Source: Micromonospora sediminimaris
Lineage (GTDB): Bacteria > Actinomycetota > Actinomycetes > Mycobacteriales > Micromonosporaceae
Reading direction: 5' to 3'
Assembly (NCBI GenBank): GCA_900112325.1
Contig: FOLJ01000002.1
Span: 186,001-250,000, forward strand
DNA: 64,000 nucleotides
Shown here: in pieces, positions 7,827 to 15,559 of the stretch
How the letters are laid out: each line of letters opens with the position of its first letter
Position numbering within the stretch: the stretch's first letter is position 1
Made by a program: the position numbers and the translations under genes
Notes under the pieces: model-generated
What the model saw: the letters and a program-made list of their open reading frames with translations, nothing else
Databases searched by the model: none
What the model was told of the DNA's origin: nothing

Positions 7827-8161
7827 CGGTCCGGTCCGCCGGCACGCAACTCGTCGAGCAGCCCGTCCCGGTCGGTGAGCACCGCGCCGAGGATCCGCCG
7901 CCCGGCGGCCAGCAGGTCGGCCACGTCGGGCGTGCTCAGCGCGTACATCACCAGGGGGCCGTCCCGATGCGACGTGACCATGCCGGCCCGGCGCAGCACG
8001 GCGAGCTGCTGGGAGAGGTTCGACGCCTCGACGTCGATGGCGGCCAGCAGGTCCCGCACCGGCCTGGGGCCGTCCTGGAGCAGTTCCAGCACCCGGATCC
8101 GGACAGGGTGCCCGAGGGTGCGGAACAGCTCCGCCTTCGCCTGGTACAGCGGCACCGACAC
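7823..8161 (-). CDS. ArsR-family transcriptional regulator
   Basis: 112 residues from a GTG at 8161, preceded by a good ribosome site (gggggag); a longer frame starts at 8218 but would run into the probable operator. The winged HTH is clear: YQAKAELFRTLGHPVRIRVLELL, DLLAAIDVEASNLSQQLAVLRRAGMV, then the wing RDGPLVMYALS. The metal-binding ELCVCDL-type motif is absent (here RPVRDLLAAIDVEA), so it is probably not an arsenic sensor of the classic type. Its stop codon overlaps the SulP start, so regulator and transporter are one translational unit. Confidence 0.88.
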   Translation of the reverse strand: MSVPLYQAKAELFRTLGHPVRIRVLELLQDGPRPVRDLLAAIDVEASNLSQQLAVLRRAGMVTSHRDGPLVMYALSTPDVADLLAAGRRILGAVLTDRDGLLDELRAGGPDR

Positions 8162-8203
8162 GCCACGCTCCCCCTTCGGATGCTGCCACCCCGGCAGACA
8201 CCC

Positions 8204-8233
8204 TGAAGACTTTAGCACTTGCGAAATTCTTCA
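8204..8233. promoter_or_regulatory. Inverted repeat, candidate ArsR operator
   Basis: TGAAGA (8204-8209) and TCTTCA (8228-8233) form a perfect inverted repeat with an AT-rich 18-bp spacer. It lies 43 bp upstream of the chosen ArsR start in otherwise GC-rich DNA, the position expected for an autoregulatory operator-promoter. Binding is inferred. Confidence 0.4.
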
Positions 8234-8295
8234 ACTCGACAGGTCGGGAACACCCGGTGCGGCGAACCCCGGTCGGAGCCGCCGCACCTCACTGC

Positions 8296-9090
8296 CTACT
8301 CCGGGTCGCCGGTCGGCTCCTGCGCCGGCCCCCGCCACGCAGACACCGTGACAGCCGAGAGCCACATTGCCAGAAATCCACCGAGGGCCAGCAGGACGAG
8401 GACGACCACCACCGCCCACATCCCGACCATGTCGTCAAGGAAATCGGGTCCCTCCGCCCGATCGGTGAAGAGCGTCGCGACCAGCACGAACAACCACGAG
8501 AGCAGATAGGCGACCGTCACGACCAGGGCGATCAGAGCGACGACCGCCCCCGTGGCGATCGGCAGCGCGGCCGGCGGGACGGCCAGCCAGGAGAGATGAC
8601 GGTCCTGCCGGGCGACGGCCAACACGTAGGCGGCCACCAGCAAAAGAACGCAGGTCATCGTGTACGAGCCGGTGAAGCGGTCCCAACGCAGGGGGTCGGC
8701 CGGGTCGGCTGCGCCCACGGCCGCCGACACGGCACACACGAACGCGAAGGTGGCGAACACCCATACTGCCTGAACGGCCAGACCGAACAGGGTCGTCGCG
8801 AAGGCCGCCACGATCCGGTGCCGAGGGTGCCGGCTCAGGTGTTGGAGGCTGATCCGGACCGCGGCCCGGATCGTCTCGCCCGCCTGCCGGGCACCGCGGT
8901 AGATGTCAAGACCGAATCTCAGCCAGAGCCCGACGAGAATCAACAGACCGACGAACCAGGCGATCACACTGCCGGGGCCGAAGACGGCGTCAACCACCGC
9001 TTGGAGCAGGTCCGACGGAGCCGGCGGCTCGGCCACGGCAAGCTCCGGAACGTCTGTCGGAGCCTTGGTCAACGCATCCGCCAGGGCCAT
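8296..9090 (-). CDS. Polytopic membrane protein of unknown function
   Basis: 264 residues with about six membrane segments: SVIAWFVGLLILVGLWLRFG (~40-60), IVAAFATTLFGLAVQAVWVFATF (~92-115), TMTCVLLLVAAYVLAV (~145-160), a paired region PAALPIATGAVVALIALVVTVAYLL (~175-200), LFVLVATLF (~203-212) and MWAVVVVLVLLALGGFLAMWL (~225-245). The N-terminal 35 residues are Ala/Pro-rich. No transporter or enzyme signature was recognised. It lies alone between the ArsR start and the HTH-DUF2690 gene, on the same strand as the latter. Confidence 0.75.
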   Translation of the reverse strand: MALADALTKAPTDVPELAVAEPPAPSDLLQAVVDAVFGPGSVIAWFVGLLILVGLWLRFGLDIYRGARQAGETIRAAVRISLQHLSRHPRHRIVAAFATTLFGLAVQAVWVFATFAFVCAVSAAVGAADPADPLRWDRFTGSYTMTCVLLLVAAYVLAVARQDRHLSWLAVPPAALPIATGAVVALIALVVTVAYLLSWLFVLVATLFTDRAEGPDFLDDMVGMWAVVVVLVLLALGGFLAMWLSAVTVSAWRGPAQEPTGDPE

Positions 9091-9174
9091 GGCCGCTGCT
9101 CCTCTCGTTTCGCCAAGGACGCCGCCCTGAGCGCCGCGACCAGGGTGAGAGCCGCCGTGAGCCGGGCGAGCGGT

Positions 9175-10293
9175 TCAGGGGATCGGTCTCACCTGGGTGG
9201 CGCCTCGCCAGCAGCCGGTGCGCGCCAGGGGCGAGGCCCAGCCCTGGCCGGAAAGCTGCACCTGGGCCCAGACACAGGTCCGTGTGCTGGTCAGCAGGTT
9301 GCCGAAGGTGGAAATGCCGGCGTAGTCCATCGCGAAGTCGGCCTGCCGGCCGGCATCGTCGCCATCGAACACGGTGAGCTGGATCCGGGCGGGCCGGGGC
9401 ACCTCCACCACTGCCGGCACCGGCACGAATCGCGGCCAACTCGCCCCGCACGCGGGCGAGTAGCGCAACTCGACAGTGCCGATCACCCGTTCGTCGAGCA
9501 GCACGGCGGCGCTTTCGAGTGTGGTCACGTCGGCGTCTGCGGCGCAGCCGGCGTCCTTCGGGTCGGCACCGTCGCGGACGCCCACCGTCACGGTCGTCGG
9601 CTCGGCCGCAGGCGGCGTGTTGCTGCCCGCCTCCGGCTTGCCGAACCCTCCGGCGAGCCAGGGCACCGCGACGAGCCCGGCCAGCACCAGCGCCCCGGCG
9701 AGAACGGCCCGGGCGGTGCGCCCGACCGAGTGGGATGAAGCGGTGTCACCGGCCGGGGTGGCCGGGTCATGCGGTTTTTGGCCGTCCTCCCTCGACGCGG
9801 CGGGCGGCGTGGCGACCGGCGAGTTGGTGGTCGGCGGCACACCGGCCGGACCCGCAGCCGCAGGCGACGCAGCGCCGGAATCCACGGTCGCGGATGGCAC
9901 GGCGACCGGCCCCCCAACCGCAGGTGGCGCGGTGGCGGAGTCCCCAACCGCAGGTGGCGCGGTGGCAGGTCGCGTCTCGCTGCCACCGTCGTGGTCGCCG
10001 GTCGGGCCGGCGTGGCCCTGTTCTGCCGTCACGTGCCCGGCGACGACGCGCCACCGCTCGGTCCATTCCGCCTCGTCGCCGCCGAGCGCTCGCACGTACG
10101 CCAGGGTCGTGTCCAGCGTCGGCAGCCGCCGGCCACCGGCCGCCTCGGACAGCGAGCTCGCGGACCGGTGGGCCCGCCGGGCGAGGGCCTGATAGGTGGG
10201 GCGTCCTGCCTTGTCACGCAGGATCCTCAGGTCGGCGGCGAACGCCTGAAGCGGGTCGGCGGTGGGGTCCAGGGGGCGTTCCGCCCGGGCCAT
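9175..10293 (-). CDS. Membrane-spanning HTH protein with C-terminal DUF2690 domain
   Basis: 372 residues from the ATG at 10293, which has an excellent ribosome site (gaggag, 6 nt away); the frame opens at 10320. Residues ~10-75 are a Cro/C1-type HTH (PTYQALARRAHRSASSLSEA, then TLAYVRALGGDEAEWTERW), common in actinomycete regulators. Next comes a long Ala/Pro linker with decapeptide repeats, a single membrane helix (AVLAGALVLAGLVAVPWLAG, ~205-225), and an outside DUF2690 domain with paired cysteines (AGCAADADVTTLESAAVLLD, LRYSPACGASWPRF, TRTCVWAQV). The layout is that of a one-component sensor: DNA binding inside, DUF2690 outside. The divergent neighbour is a secreted DUF2690 protein. Confidence 0.85.
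   Translation of the reverse strand: MARAERPLDPTADPLQAFAADLRILRDKAGRPTYQALARRAHRSASSLSEAAGGRRLPTLDTTLAYVRALGGDEAEWTERWRVVAGHVTAEQGHAGPTGDHDGGSETRPATAPPAVGDSATAPPAVGGPVAVPSATVDSGAASPAAAGPAGVPPTTNSPVATPPAASREDGQKPHDPATPAGDTASSHSVGRTARAVLAGALVLAGLVAVPWLAGGFGKPEAGSNTPPAAEPTTVTVGVRDGADPKDAGCAADADVTTLESAAVLLDERVIGTVELRYSPACGASWPRFVPVPAVVEVPRPARIQLTVFDGDDAGRQADFAMDYAGISTFGNLLTSTRTCVWAQVQLSGQGWASPLARTGCWRGATQVRPIP
9912..9966. repeat. 30-bp tandem repeat coding for decapeptide linker repeats
   Basis: A 25-bp sequence beginning ccccaaccgcaggtgg occurs twice at exactly 30-bp spacing (9912 and 9942). It lies inside the HTH-DUF2690 gene and codes for units like ATAPPAVGDS and ATAPPAVGGP. More diverged decapeptide units follow on both sides, so the linker probably grew by in-frame duplication. 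Confidence 0.8.
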
Positions 10294-10433
10294 GGGCCGC
10301 TCCTCGAATTGATTGACCACAACCGGGATTCATTGTCCGACGCGACACAGCGTAGAGATCAGCGTCGACGGACGGTAGAGATGAGAAGCCGAATCCTAGG
10401 GCTGACACAGCCCACCAGAGGTCAGGAGAGACA

Positions 10434-10892
10434 ATGATCCGGAACGCCCGCCGGTTGGCCGCCGCTGCCGCAGGCGCCCTCATCGCCGCCAGCCTCCTGG
10501 TCGCGACGCCCGCCAGCGCCGCCACCTGTAGCGGTCACGGCTGCGACGGCACCGACCCGATCGACACCGGCTGCTCCGCGAACGCCCGTAACGCCACGCC
10601 CTACCCGAAGTACATCATGCAGGGCTCGACCACCCTCGCCGTCGTGGAGCTGCGCTGGAGTGAAGCCTGCAAGACCAACTGGGGTCGGATCTCCAACCGG
10701 GTCAGCCCGCACAACACCGTTCAGGTGCATGTCTACCGGTCCAGCCCGTACGCCACCACCGAGTGGTACGGCGGCACCGGCACCCAGTACTACGGCGACC
10801 AGCTCTACGGGCACAACATGACGGTCTGCGCGGTCGGCAAGGTGACCACCTCCTCCGGCACGACGTACACAAGCGACCCGCTCTGCGCCTGA
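10434..10892 (+). CDS. Secreted DUF2690-domain protein
   Basis: 152 residues with a textbook signal peptide: basic start MIRNARRLAAAAAGALIAAS, hydrophobic core and an ASAAT cleavage site near residue 30. The ATG follows a strong ribosome site (aggaga). The mature part is a DUF2690 domain with conserved cysteines (CSGHGCDGTDP, GCSANARNA, SEACKTNWGRI, MTVCAVGKV, DPLCA), matching the outside domain of the divergent membrane HTH protein. DUF2690 has no established function. Sharing the domain with a membrane regulator next door suggests the two take part in one signalling event, for instance the secreted copy competing for the same ligand; this is inference. Confidence 0.88.
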   Translation: MIRNARRLAAAAAGALIAASLLVATPASAATCSGHGCDGTDPIDTGCSANARNATPYPKYIMQGSTTLAVVELRWSEACKTNWGRISNRVSPHNTVQVHVYRSSPYATTEWYGGTGTQYYGDQLYGHNMTVCAVGKVTTSSGTTYTSDPLCA

Positions 10893-10905
10893 CGGTCTCC
10901 CCGGG

Positions 10906-10934
10906 GCCGGCCCTGCGGTGCGAGCAGGGCCGGC
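10906..10934. terminator. Rho-independent-like hairpin after the DUF2690 gene
   Basis: Perfect 11-bp stem GCCGGCCCTGC / GCAGGGCCGGC with a 7-nt loop, starting 14 bp after the stop codon. There is no T tract. Confidence 0.7.
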
Positions 10935-10944
10935 AGACAGGGCT

Positions 10945-10983
10945 ACCGGGCCGGCGCGTCATGGGACCACGCGCCGGCCCGGT
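10945..10983. terminator. Second hairpin, probably bidirectional
   Basis: Perfect 15-bp stem ACCGGGCCGGCGCGT / ACGCGCCGGCCCGGT with a 9-nt loop. It stands between the convergent DUF2690 and beta-mannosidase genes, only 10 bp after the previous hairpin, so each direction meets two stems. Confidence 0.7.
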
Positions 10984-11037
10984 GACCATCCACCACGGCG
11001 GCGGTGAGGCCGGGAAGCGGCCCCTCCGCCCGAGGCG

Positions 11038-13521
11038 TCATGAAGGCGGCCGTACCGGCAGGTCGTTGACGCAGCGCAGCACCGGGCGGGTGATCAGGGC
11101 GGTGGGGTCGAGGGGTGCCGCCGACCGCACCGTGAAGGTCGCCGCCTCGCCCGGGAGCAGGGTGACGAGCGCCATGTCGACCTCAGCGGACGGGTCGAGG
11201 CGATCCGGAAACAGGGTCACGTCGCGCAGGATCGTGCGGGCGGTGACGCGTACCTGTTGGCCGCCGTCGGCCGGCTGCACCGTCGCGTCGAAGGCCGCCG
11301 CCGGCCATCGCAGGTCGCGGTCCTCGGCAAAGAACCACCAGGCACGCTCGGCCGGGTCGTCGGTCTCGGCGACCAGCAGTTCGTCCCGGGCGTCGTCGGG
11401 CCGGGCCAGCTCCGCCGCCAGTGCCAGGGTCACCGTCTCGTACGCGGGCACTTCCAGCTCCAGGGTGGACTTCGCTTTCGGTTCCCCGGCCAGGGTGCGC
11501 CGGGTGACCGTGATCGACGCCCGCCACGGCTGCCCGCCGTCGTTCACCGCGACCAGAGCCAGCCCACCGTCGCGGGGCTGCACGGTGAGCAGCCGATCGG
11601 CGTAGGAGCGGCGCAGCGCGTACCAGAGTGGTTTGCGGCGGCCGTCGCCGTCGATGGCAGCCCACGAGGTGACCGGCCAGCAGTCGTTGAGCTGCCAGAC
11701 GATGGCGCCCATGCACCGGCCCCGGTGGGAGCGGAAGTGTTCCACCCCGAGGGCGATGGCCCGGGCCTGGTTGAGCTGGGTCAGCCAGTGCCAGTCGTCG
11801 AAGTCGTGCGGCTCGGGCAGGTGCACGTCCAGCCCTCGGCGCAGCTTACGGTCCCCGTCGGCGGCCTTCTGGTGGTGCGCCATGCCGGGTGAGTCGTGGG
11901 CGAGGGGCTCGTCGGAGAGGGCCCGGCGCAGCGTCGCGTACGCGGGCGGCCCCTGGTAGCCGAACTCGGCCACGAACCGGGGCAGGTACTCCCGGTACTT
12001 GACGTAGTCGTCGGTGTTCCACACGTCCCAGATGTGCGTGGTGCCGTACGCCGGATCGTTGGGGTGGATCTCCTCGCTGCCCGACCAGGGGCTGCCCGGC
12101 CAGTACGGGCGGGTCGGGTCCAGCGTGGCGACGATGCGCGGCAGCAGGTCGAGGTAGTAGCCCCGCCCCCAGCTGCGCCCGGCCAGCGGGGCCTGCCAGT
12201 CCCAGTCGTGCCAGCCCCAGATGTTCTCGTTGTTGCCGGTCCAGAGCACCAGCGAGGGGTGCGGCGCGAGACGGATCACCTGTTCGGTGGCCTCGGCGGC
12301 CACCTCGGTGGCGAACGGCTCCTCCTCCGGGTACGCGGCGCAGGCGAAGAGGAAGTCCTGCTGCACCAGCAGTCCGCGTTCGTCGGCCAGGTCGTAGAAG
12401 TCCGCCGACTCGTACCGGCCGCCGCCCCAGACCCGCAGCAGGTTGATGTTCGCCGTCTCGGCCTGGTCGAAGCGGTGGGCCAGGCGCGCGCGGGTGATCC
12501 GGTTGGGGAAGATGTCGTCGGGGATCCAGTTGACGCCCCGGACGAAGATCGGCATCTCGTTGACGTACAGCGTGAACGGCGCACCGTGCTCGTCGGGGGT
12601 GGTGTCCAGGCGTACCGACCGGAAGCCGATCCGGCGGTGCCATTCGTCGAGCCGGCCGCCGTCGGCATCGTGCAGGGTGACCGTCAGTTCGTGGCGGTGC
12701 GGCACGCCGTAGCCCCGGGGCCACCAGAGTTCCGGCCGGTGCACGGTGAGGGCCAGCACTGCGGAACGTTGCCCCGCCGGGATGGTCACCTCGGCGCGCT
12801 GGCCCGCCACCTGCGCCCGGACGGTGAGCGGCCGGTCGGCGGCCCGTTCCACCTCGACGTGCACCGCCACCCGGCCGGTGTCGCCGTCGACCGTGACAAG
12901 TGGGCGTACCGTCGCCAGTCGGGCGACCGACCAGCCGTGCAGGGCGATCTCCTGCCAGATGCCGGCGGTGACAAGCGTCGGCCCCCAGTCCCAGCCGAAG
13001 TTGCAGGCCATCTTGCGGATGAACTGGAACGGCTCCGGGTACGCGTTGGGGCGATCGCCGAGCCGGTCGCGCTGCGCCTCGGCGTACCGGTAGGCGGAGT
13101 CGAAGCGTACGACCAGGTGGTTGCCCTCGGCGCGGAGCAGCGACGCGACGTCGAAGCGGTGGCCTCGGTGCATGTTCTCGGTGTGGCCGACCTCGACGCC
13201 GTTGAGCGTGATCGTGGCGACCGTGTCCAGGCCGGCGCAGACCAGGTCGAGGCGGGCGTGGTCGCCGGCTGGCCGGGCGAAGGTGGTCTCGTACGCCCAG
13301 TCGGTGCGGCCGATCCAGGCCAGCGCGGTCTCGTTGTCGTCGAGGTACGGATCGGGGATCAACCCGGCCGCCAGCAGATCGGTGTGCACACAACCCGGCA
13401 GGGTGGCCGGCACCGTCGCCCCGTCCACCTCGGGTGGCACCTGCTGGCCGGGTACCGTCCGCATGGTCCACCCGTCGTGCAGCGTCTGCCGGATCGGACC
13501 GGTCCCCCGCGCGTCGCTCAA
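11038..13521 (-). CDS. GH2 beta-mannosidase
   Basis: 827 residues from a TTG at 13521 that overlaps the stop of the permease gene (TTGA); longer frames run into that gene. The order is a GH2 jelly-roll (QTLHDGWTMRT, PGCVHTDLLAAGLIPDPYLDDNE, GRTDWAYETTF), Ig-like domains and a TIM barrel. The barrel carries the mannosidase acid/base motif WTGNNENIWGW (Glu near residue 430) and the nucleophile motif FVAEFGYQGP (Glu near 519). PGCVHTDL and WDWGPTLVTAGIW are typical of beta-mannosidases rather than beta-galactosidases. No signal peptide is present, so it acts in the cytoplasm on manno-oligosaccharides imported by the ABC transporter encoded upstream. Confidence 0.92.
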   Translation of the reverse strand: MSDARGTGPIRQTLHDGWTMRTVPGQQVPPEVDGATVPATLPGCVHTDLLAAGLIPDPYLDDNETALAWIGRTDWAYETTFARPAGDHARLDLVCAGLDTVATITLNGVEVGHTENMHRGHRFDVASLLRAEGNHLVVRFDSAYRYAEAQRDRLGDRPNAYPEPFQFIRKMACNFGWDWGPTLVTAGIWQEIALHGWSVARLATVRPLVTVDGDTGRVAVHVEVERAADRPLTVRAQVAGQRAEVTIPAGQRSAVLALTVHRPELWWPRGYGVPHRHELTVTLHDADGGRLDEWHRRIGFRSVRLDTTPDEHGAPFTLYVNEMPIFVRGVNWIPDDIFPNRITRARLAHRFDQAETANINLLRVWGGGRYESADFYDLADERGLLVQQDFLFACAAYPEEEPFATEVAAEATEQVIRLAPHPSLVLWTGNNENIWGWHDWDWQAPLAGRSWGRGYYLDLLPRIVATLDPTRPYWPGSPWSGSEEIHPNDPAYGTTHIWDVWNTDDYVKYREYLPRFVAEFGYQGPPAYATLRRALSDEPLAHDSPGMAHHQKAADGDRKLRRGLDVHLPEPHDFDDWHWLTQLNQARAIALGVEHFRSHRGRCMGAIVWQLNDCWPVTSWAAIDGDGRRKPLWYALRRSYADRLLTVQPRDGGLALVAVNDGGQPWRASITVTRRTLAGEPKAKSTLELEVPAYETVTLALAAELARPDDARDELLVAETDDPAERAWWFFAEDRDLRWPAAAFDATVQPADGGQQVRVTARTILRDVTLFPDRLDPSAEVDMALVTLLPGEAATFTVRSAAPLDPTALITRPVLRCVNDLPVRPPS

Positions 13522-14429
13522 GACTTCACCGCGCCTTCCATGATTCCCCGGACGATCTGCCGACCGCCGATGACTAGCATGATCAACAATGGGATGGTGG
13601 CCACGAACGCGCCGGCCAGCACCCGGCGGTAGATGACGTAGTTGCCGCTGGCCAGGTCGGAGATGGCCACCATCGAGGTGGGATAGTCGGTGCCGTTGAG
13701 GGTGATCAGTGGCCACTGGAAGTCGTTCCAGGTGGCCACGAAGGTGAGCAGGCCGAGCACCGCAAGCGCCGGCCGCACCGCCGGCAACACGATGTTCCAG
13801 TAGACCCGCATGGTGGTGGCGCCGTCCACCCGGGCCGACTCGACCAGTTCGTCCGGCACCGTGTTGACGATGAACTGCCGCATGTAGAACACCCCGAAGG
13901 CGGTGACCAGACCGGGCACTATCACCGCCAGCAGGGTGCCGTTCCAGCCCAGCTTGCCCATCACGATGTAGAGCGCGACCACGCCGAGTTGGTTGGGCAC
14001 GGTCAGGGTGAGGATCACGAACAGCATCAGCGGCCTGCTGCCCCGGAACCGCAGCTTGGCGAAGGCGAAGCCGGCCAACGAGCAGAAGAACAGCACCGAC
14101 GCGGTGACCACGGTCGAGACGATCACGCTGTTCACCAGGGAGGCGGCGAAGTAGACATCCTGGAGGGAGAAGACCTCGTCCAGGTTGACCAGGAACTGGT
14201 CGCCCGGGACCACCACCGGCGGCAGTTGGGAGGTCGCCTCGTCGGTGCTGGTGGAGATGACGAACATCCAGTACAGCGGGAACGCCGCGAACAGCGTGCT
14301 CAGGGCCAGGAGCAGGTAGGTCCAGAAGCCGGCCGGAGTGTCCTGCGGTGCCCGGCCCAGCAGCGCGGCCCGCTTTCGTCCGCCGCGCGTCGCCGACGGT
14401 GTCGGCCGGGGTCGCTCCAGGAGGCTCAC
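13518..14429 (-). CDS. Carbohydrate ABC transporter permease (MalG type)
   Basis: 303 residues, GTG start at 14429. Six membrane helices: the first is FWTYLLLALSTLFAAFPLYW (~35-55), and the rest follow after a ~45-residue outside loop. The EAA loop that docks the ATPase is ELVESARVDGATTMRVYWNI with the conserved Gly, followed by LPAVRPALAVLG. It pairs with the MalF-type permease upstream. No ATPase gene is in the operon; such actinomycete sugar importers usually share a MsiK-type ATPase encoded elsewhere. It overlaps the beta-mannosidase start and is coupled to a tiny ORF upstream. Confidence 0.92.
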   Translation of the reverse strand: MSLLERPRPTPSATRGGRKRAALLGRAPQDTPAGFWTYLLLALSTLFAAFPLYWMFVISTSTDEATSQLPPVVVPGDQFLVNLDEVFSLQDVYFAASLVNSVIVSTVVTASVLFFCSLAGFAFAKLRFRGSRPLMLFVILTLTVPNQLGVVALYIVMGKLGWNGTLLAVIVPGLVTAFGVFYMRQFIVNTVPDELVESARVDGATTMRVYWNIVLPAVRPALAVLGLLTFVATWNDFQWPLITLNGTDYPTSMVAISDLASGNYVIYRRVLAGAFVATIPLLIMLVIGGRQIVRGIMEGAVKS

Positions 14430-14485
14430 CGCGGCACCTCGCTTCGCTCGCTCATCGCGCTGAGCCGATCGATTCGCTCGCTCAT
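14426..14485 (-). CDS. Tiny coupled ORF (19 residues) bridging the two permease genes
   Basis: ATG at 14485 overlaps the stop of the MalF-type gene (ATGA) and its own stop at 14426-14428 overlaps the GTG of the MalG-type gene (GTGA). The peptide is MSERIDRLSAMSERSEVPR. It contains an in-frame repeat: the 13-bp sequence ttcgctcgctcat is found at 14443 and 14473 on the plus strand. It fills the whole intergenic gap, so ribosomes could pass through without a break. It may keep the two permeases at equal levels, or be a chance product of a small repeat. Confidence 0.4.
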   Translation of the reverse strand: MSERIDRLSAMSERSEVPR

Positions 14486-15474
14486 TTGCGTCCCCCCGAG
14501 ATGCGGTTGGTCAGCAGGGTGTTCAGGGCCGCGACCACGAGGATGATCAAGAACAGTGCCCAGGACATCGCGGCGGCGTACCCGAGATTGAGGTCCTTCC
14601 AGCCGACCTTGTAGATCAGCTGCGCCACGGTCTGCCACTCGCCGCCGGCACCGCCGGTGGCGGCCTGCGCGTTGAGGTCGAACAGCATCGGCTCGGTGAA
14701 CAGTTGCAGCCCACCGATGGTGGACAGCACCACGGTGAAGATGACCACCGGCCGGATCATCGGCACGGTGATCCGCCAGAGCTGCCGCCACGGGCCGGCG
14801 CCGTCGAGCGCCGACGCCTCGTACACGTCGCGTGGGATGGACTGCATCGCCGCCAGGTAGAGCAGGGCGTTGTAGCCGATCCACTTCCAGTTGACCATCG
14901 TGGCGATGGCGATCCAGGAGTGCAGTTTGTCGGCCCGCCAGTCGATCGGGTTCTCGGTGCCGATCCCGATCAGGCCCAGTGCCCAGTTCGCCATTCCGAG
15001 GTCGCGGGAGAAGAAGACGTTGAAGACAAGCGTCGAGGCGGTGATCGGGGTGATGTAGGGCAGCAGCGCGCCGACCCGCCACCAGGTCTGGGCCCGGAGC
15101 CGGCGGTTGAGCAGCGACGCGATGATCAGCGCGAGCAGCAGTTGCGGCACTGTGGAGAGCAGAAAGATCCCGAAGGTGTTGTAGAGGGCGTTGCCGAAAT
15201 CGCCGTCGGTGAACAGCCGGCTGAAGTTCGCGAAGCCGGCCCAGCCGGTCAGCTCCGGGTCGTCCAGCCGCCAGTGGCGTAACGCCACCACACCGTTGAA
15301 GACCATCGGGAAGAGCCCGAAGACGAAGAAGAGCAGGAAGAACGGCGCGATCATCAGGTACGGCACGTACCGCATGTCGAAGCGGTGCAGCCGGTCACGC
15401 CAGGTCATCGACCGGCCGGGGGACGGCCGGGGGCGGCGAGTGGCCGGTTCGGGGGCGGCGCGCGTGGTGGGCAT
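14482..15474 (-). CDS. Carbohydrate ABC transporter permease (MalF type)
   Basis: 330 residues. A basic, proline-rich N-terminus precedes the first helix YLMIAPFFLLFFVFGLFPMV (~38-58). The usual outside loop (VVALRHWRLDDPELTGWAGF...FSRLFTDGDF) leads into the permease core. The EAA-type docking loop is DVYEASALDGAGPWRQLWRI with TVPMIRPVV after it. It forms the heterodimeric channel with the downstream MalG-type protein and receives sugar from the lipoprotein encoded upstream. Confidence 0.92.
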   Translation of the reverse strand: MPTTRAAPEPATRRPRPSPGRSMTWRDRLHRFDMRYVPYLMIAPFFLLFFVFGLFPMVFNGVVALRHWRLDDPELTGWAGFANFSRLFTDGDFGNALYNTFGIFLLSTVPQLLLALIIASLLNRRLRAQTWWRVGALLPYITPITASTLVFNVFFSRDLGMANWALGLIGIGTENPIDWRADKLHSWIAIATMVNWKWIGYNALLYLAAMQSIPRDVYEASALDGAGPWRQLWRITVPMIRPVVIFTVVLSTIGGLQLFTEPMLFDLNAQAATGGAGGEWQTVAQLIYKVGWKDLNLGYAAAMSWALFLIILVVAALNTLLTNRISGGRK

Positions 15475-15559
15475 GGGCGCTCCAGGGGCGACGGGGGGAC
15501 TTCAGACCGGAAGCGAGGTGGGCGCGGGCGCCCACGCGCCCGCGCCAGTCTCGATGGCG

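Noticed and set aside
9912..9966. Possible CRISPR-like repeats
   Set aside because: Only two units with no spacers of distinct sequence; they code for in-frame decapeptides of a linker.
11896..13632. Long open frame of 578 codons on the plus strand
   Set aside because: It lies antisense to the beta-mannosidase, whose catalytic motifs are clear. Long antisense frames are common in high-GC DNA; the product is Arg/Val/Gly-rich without domains.
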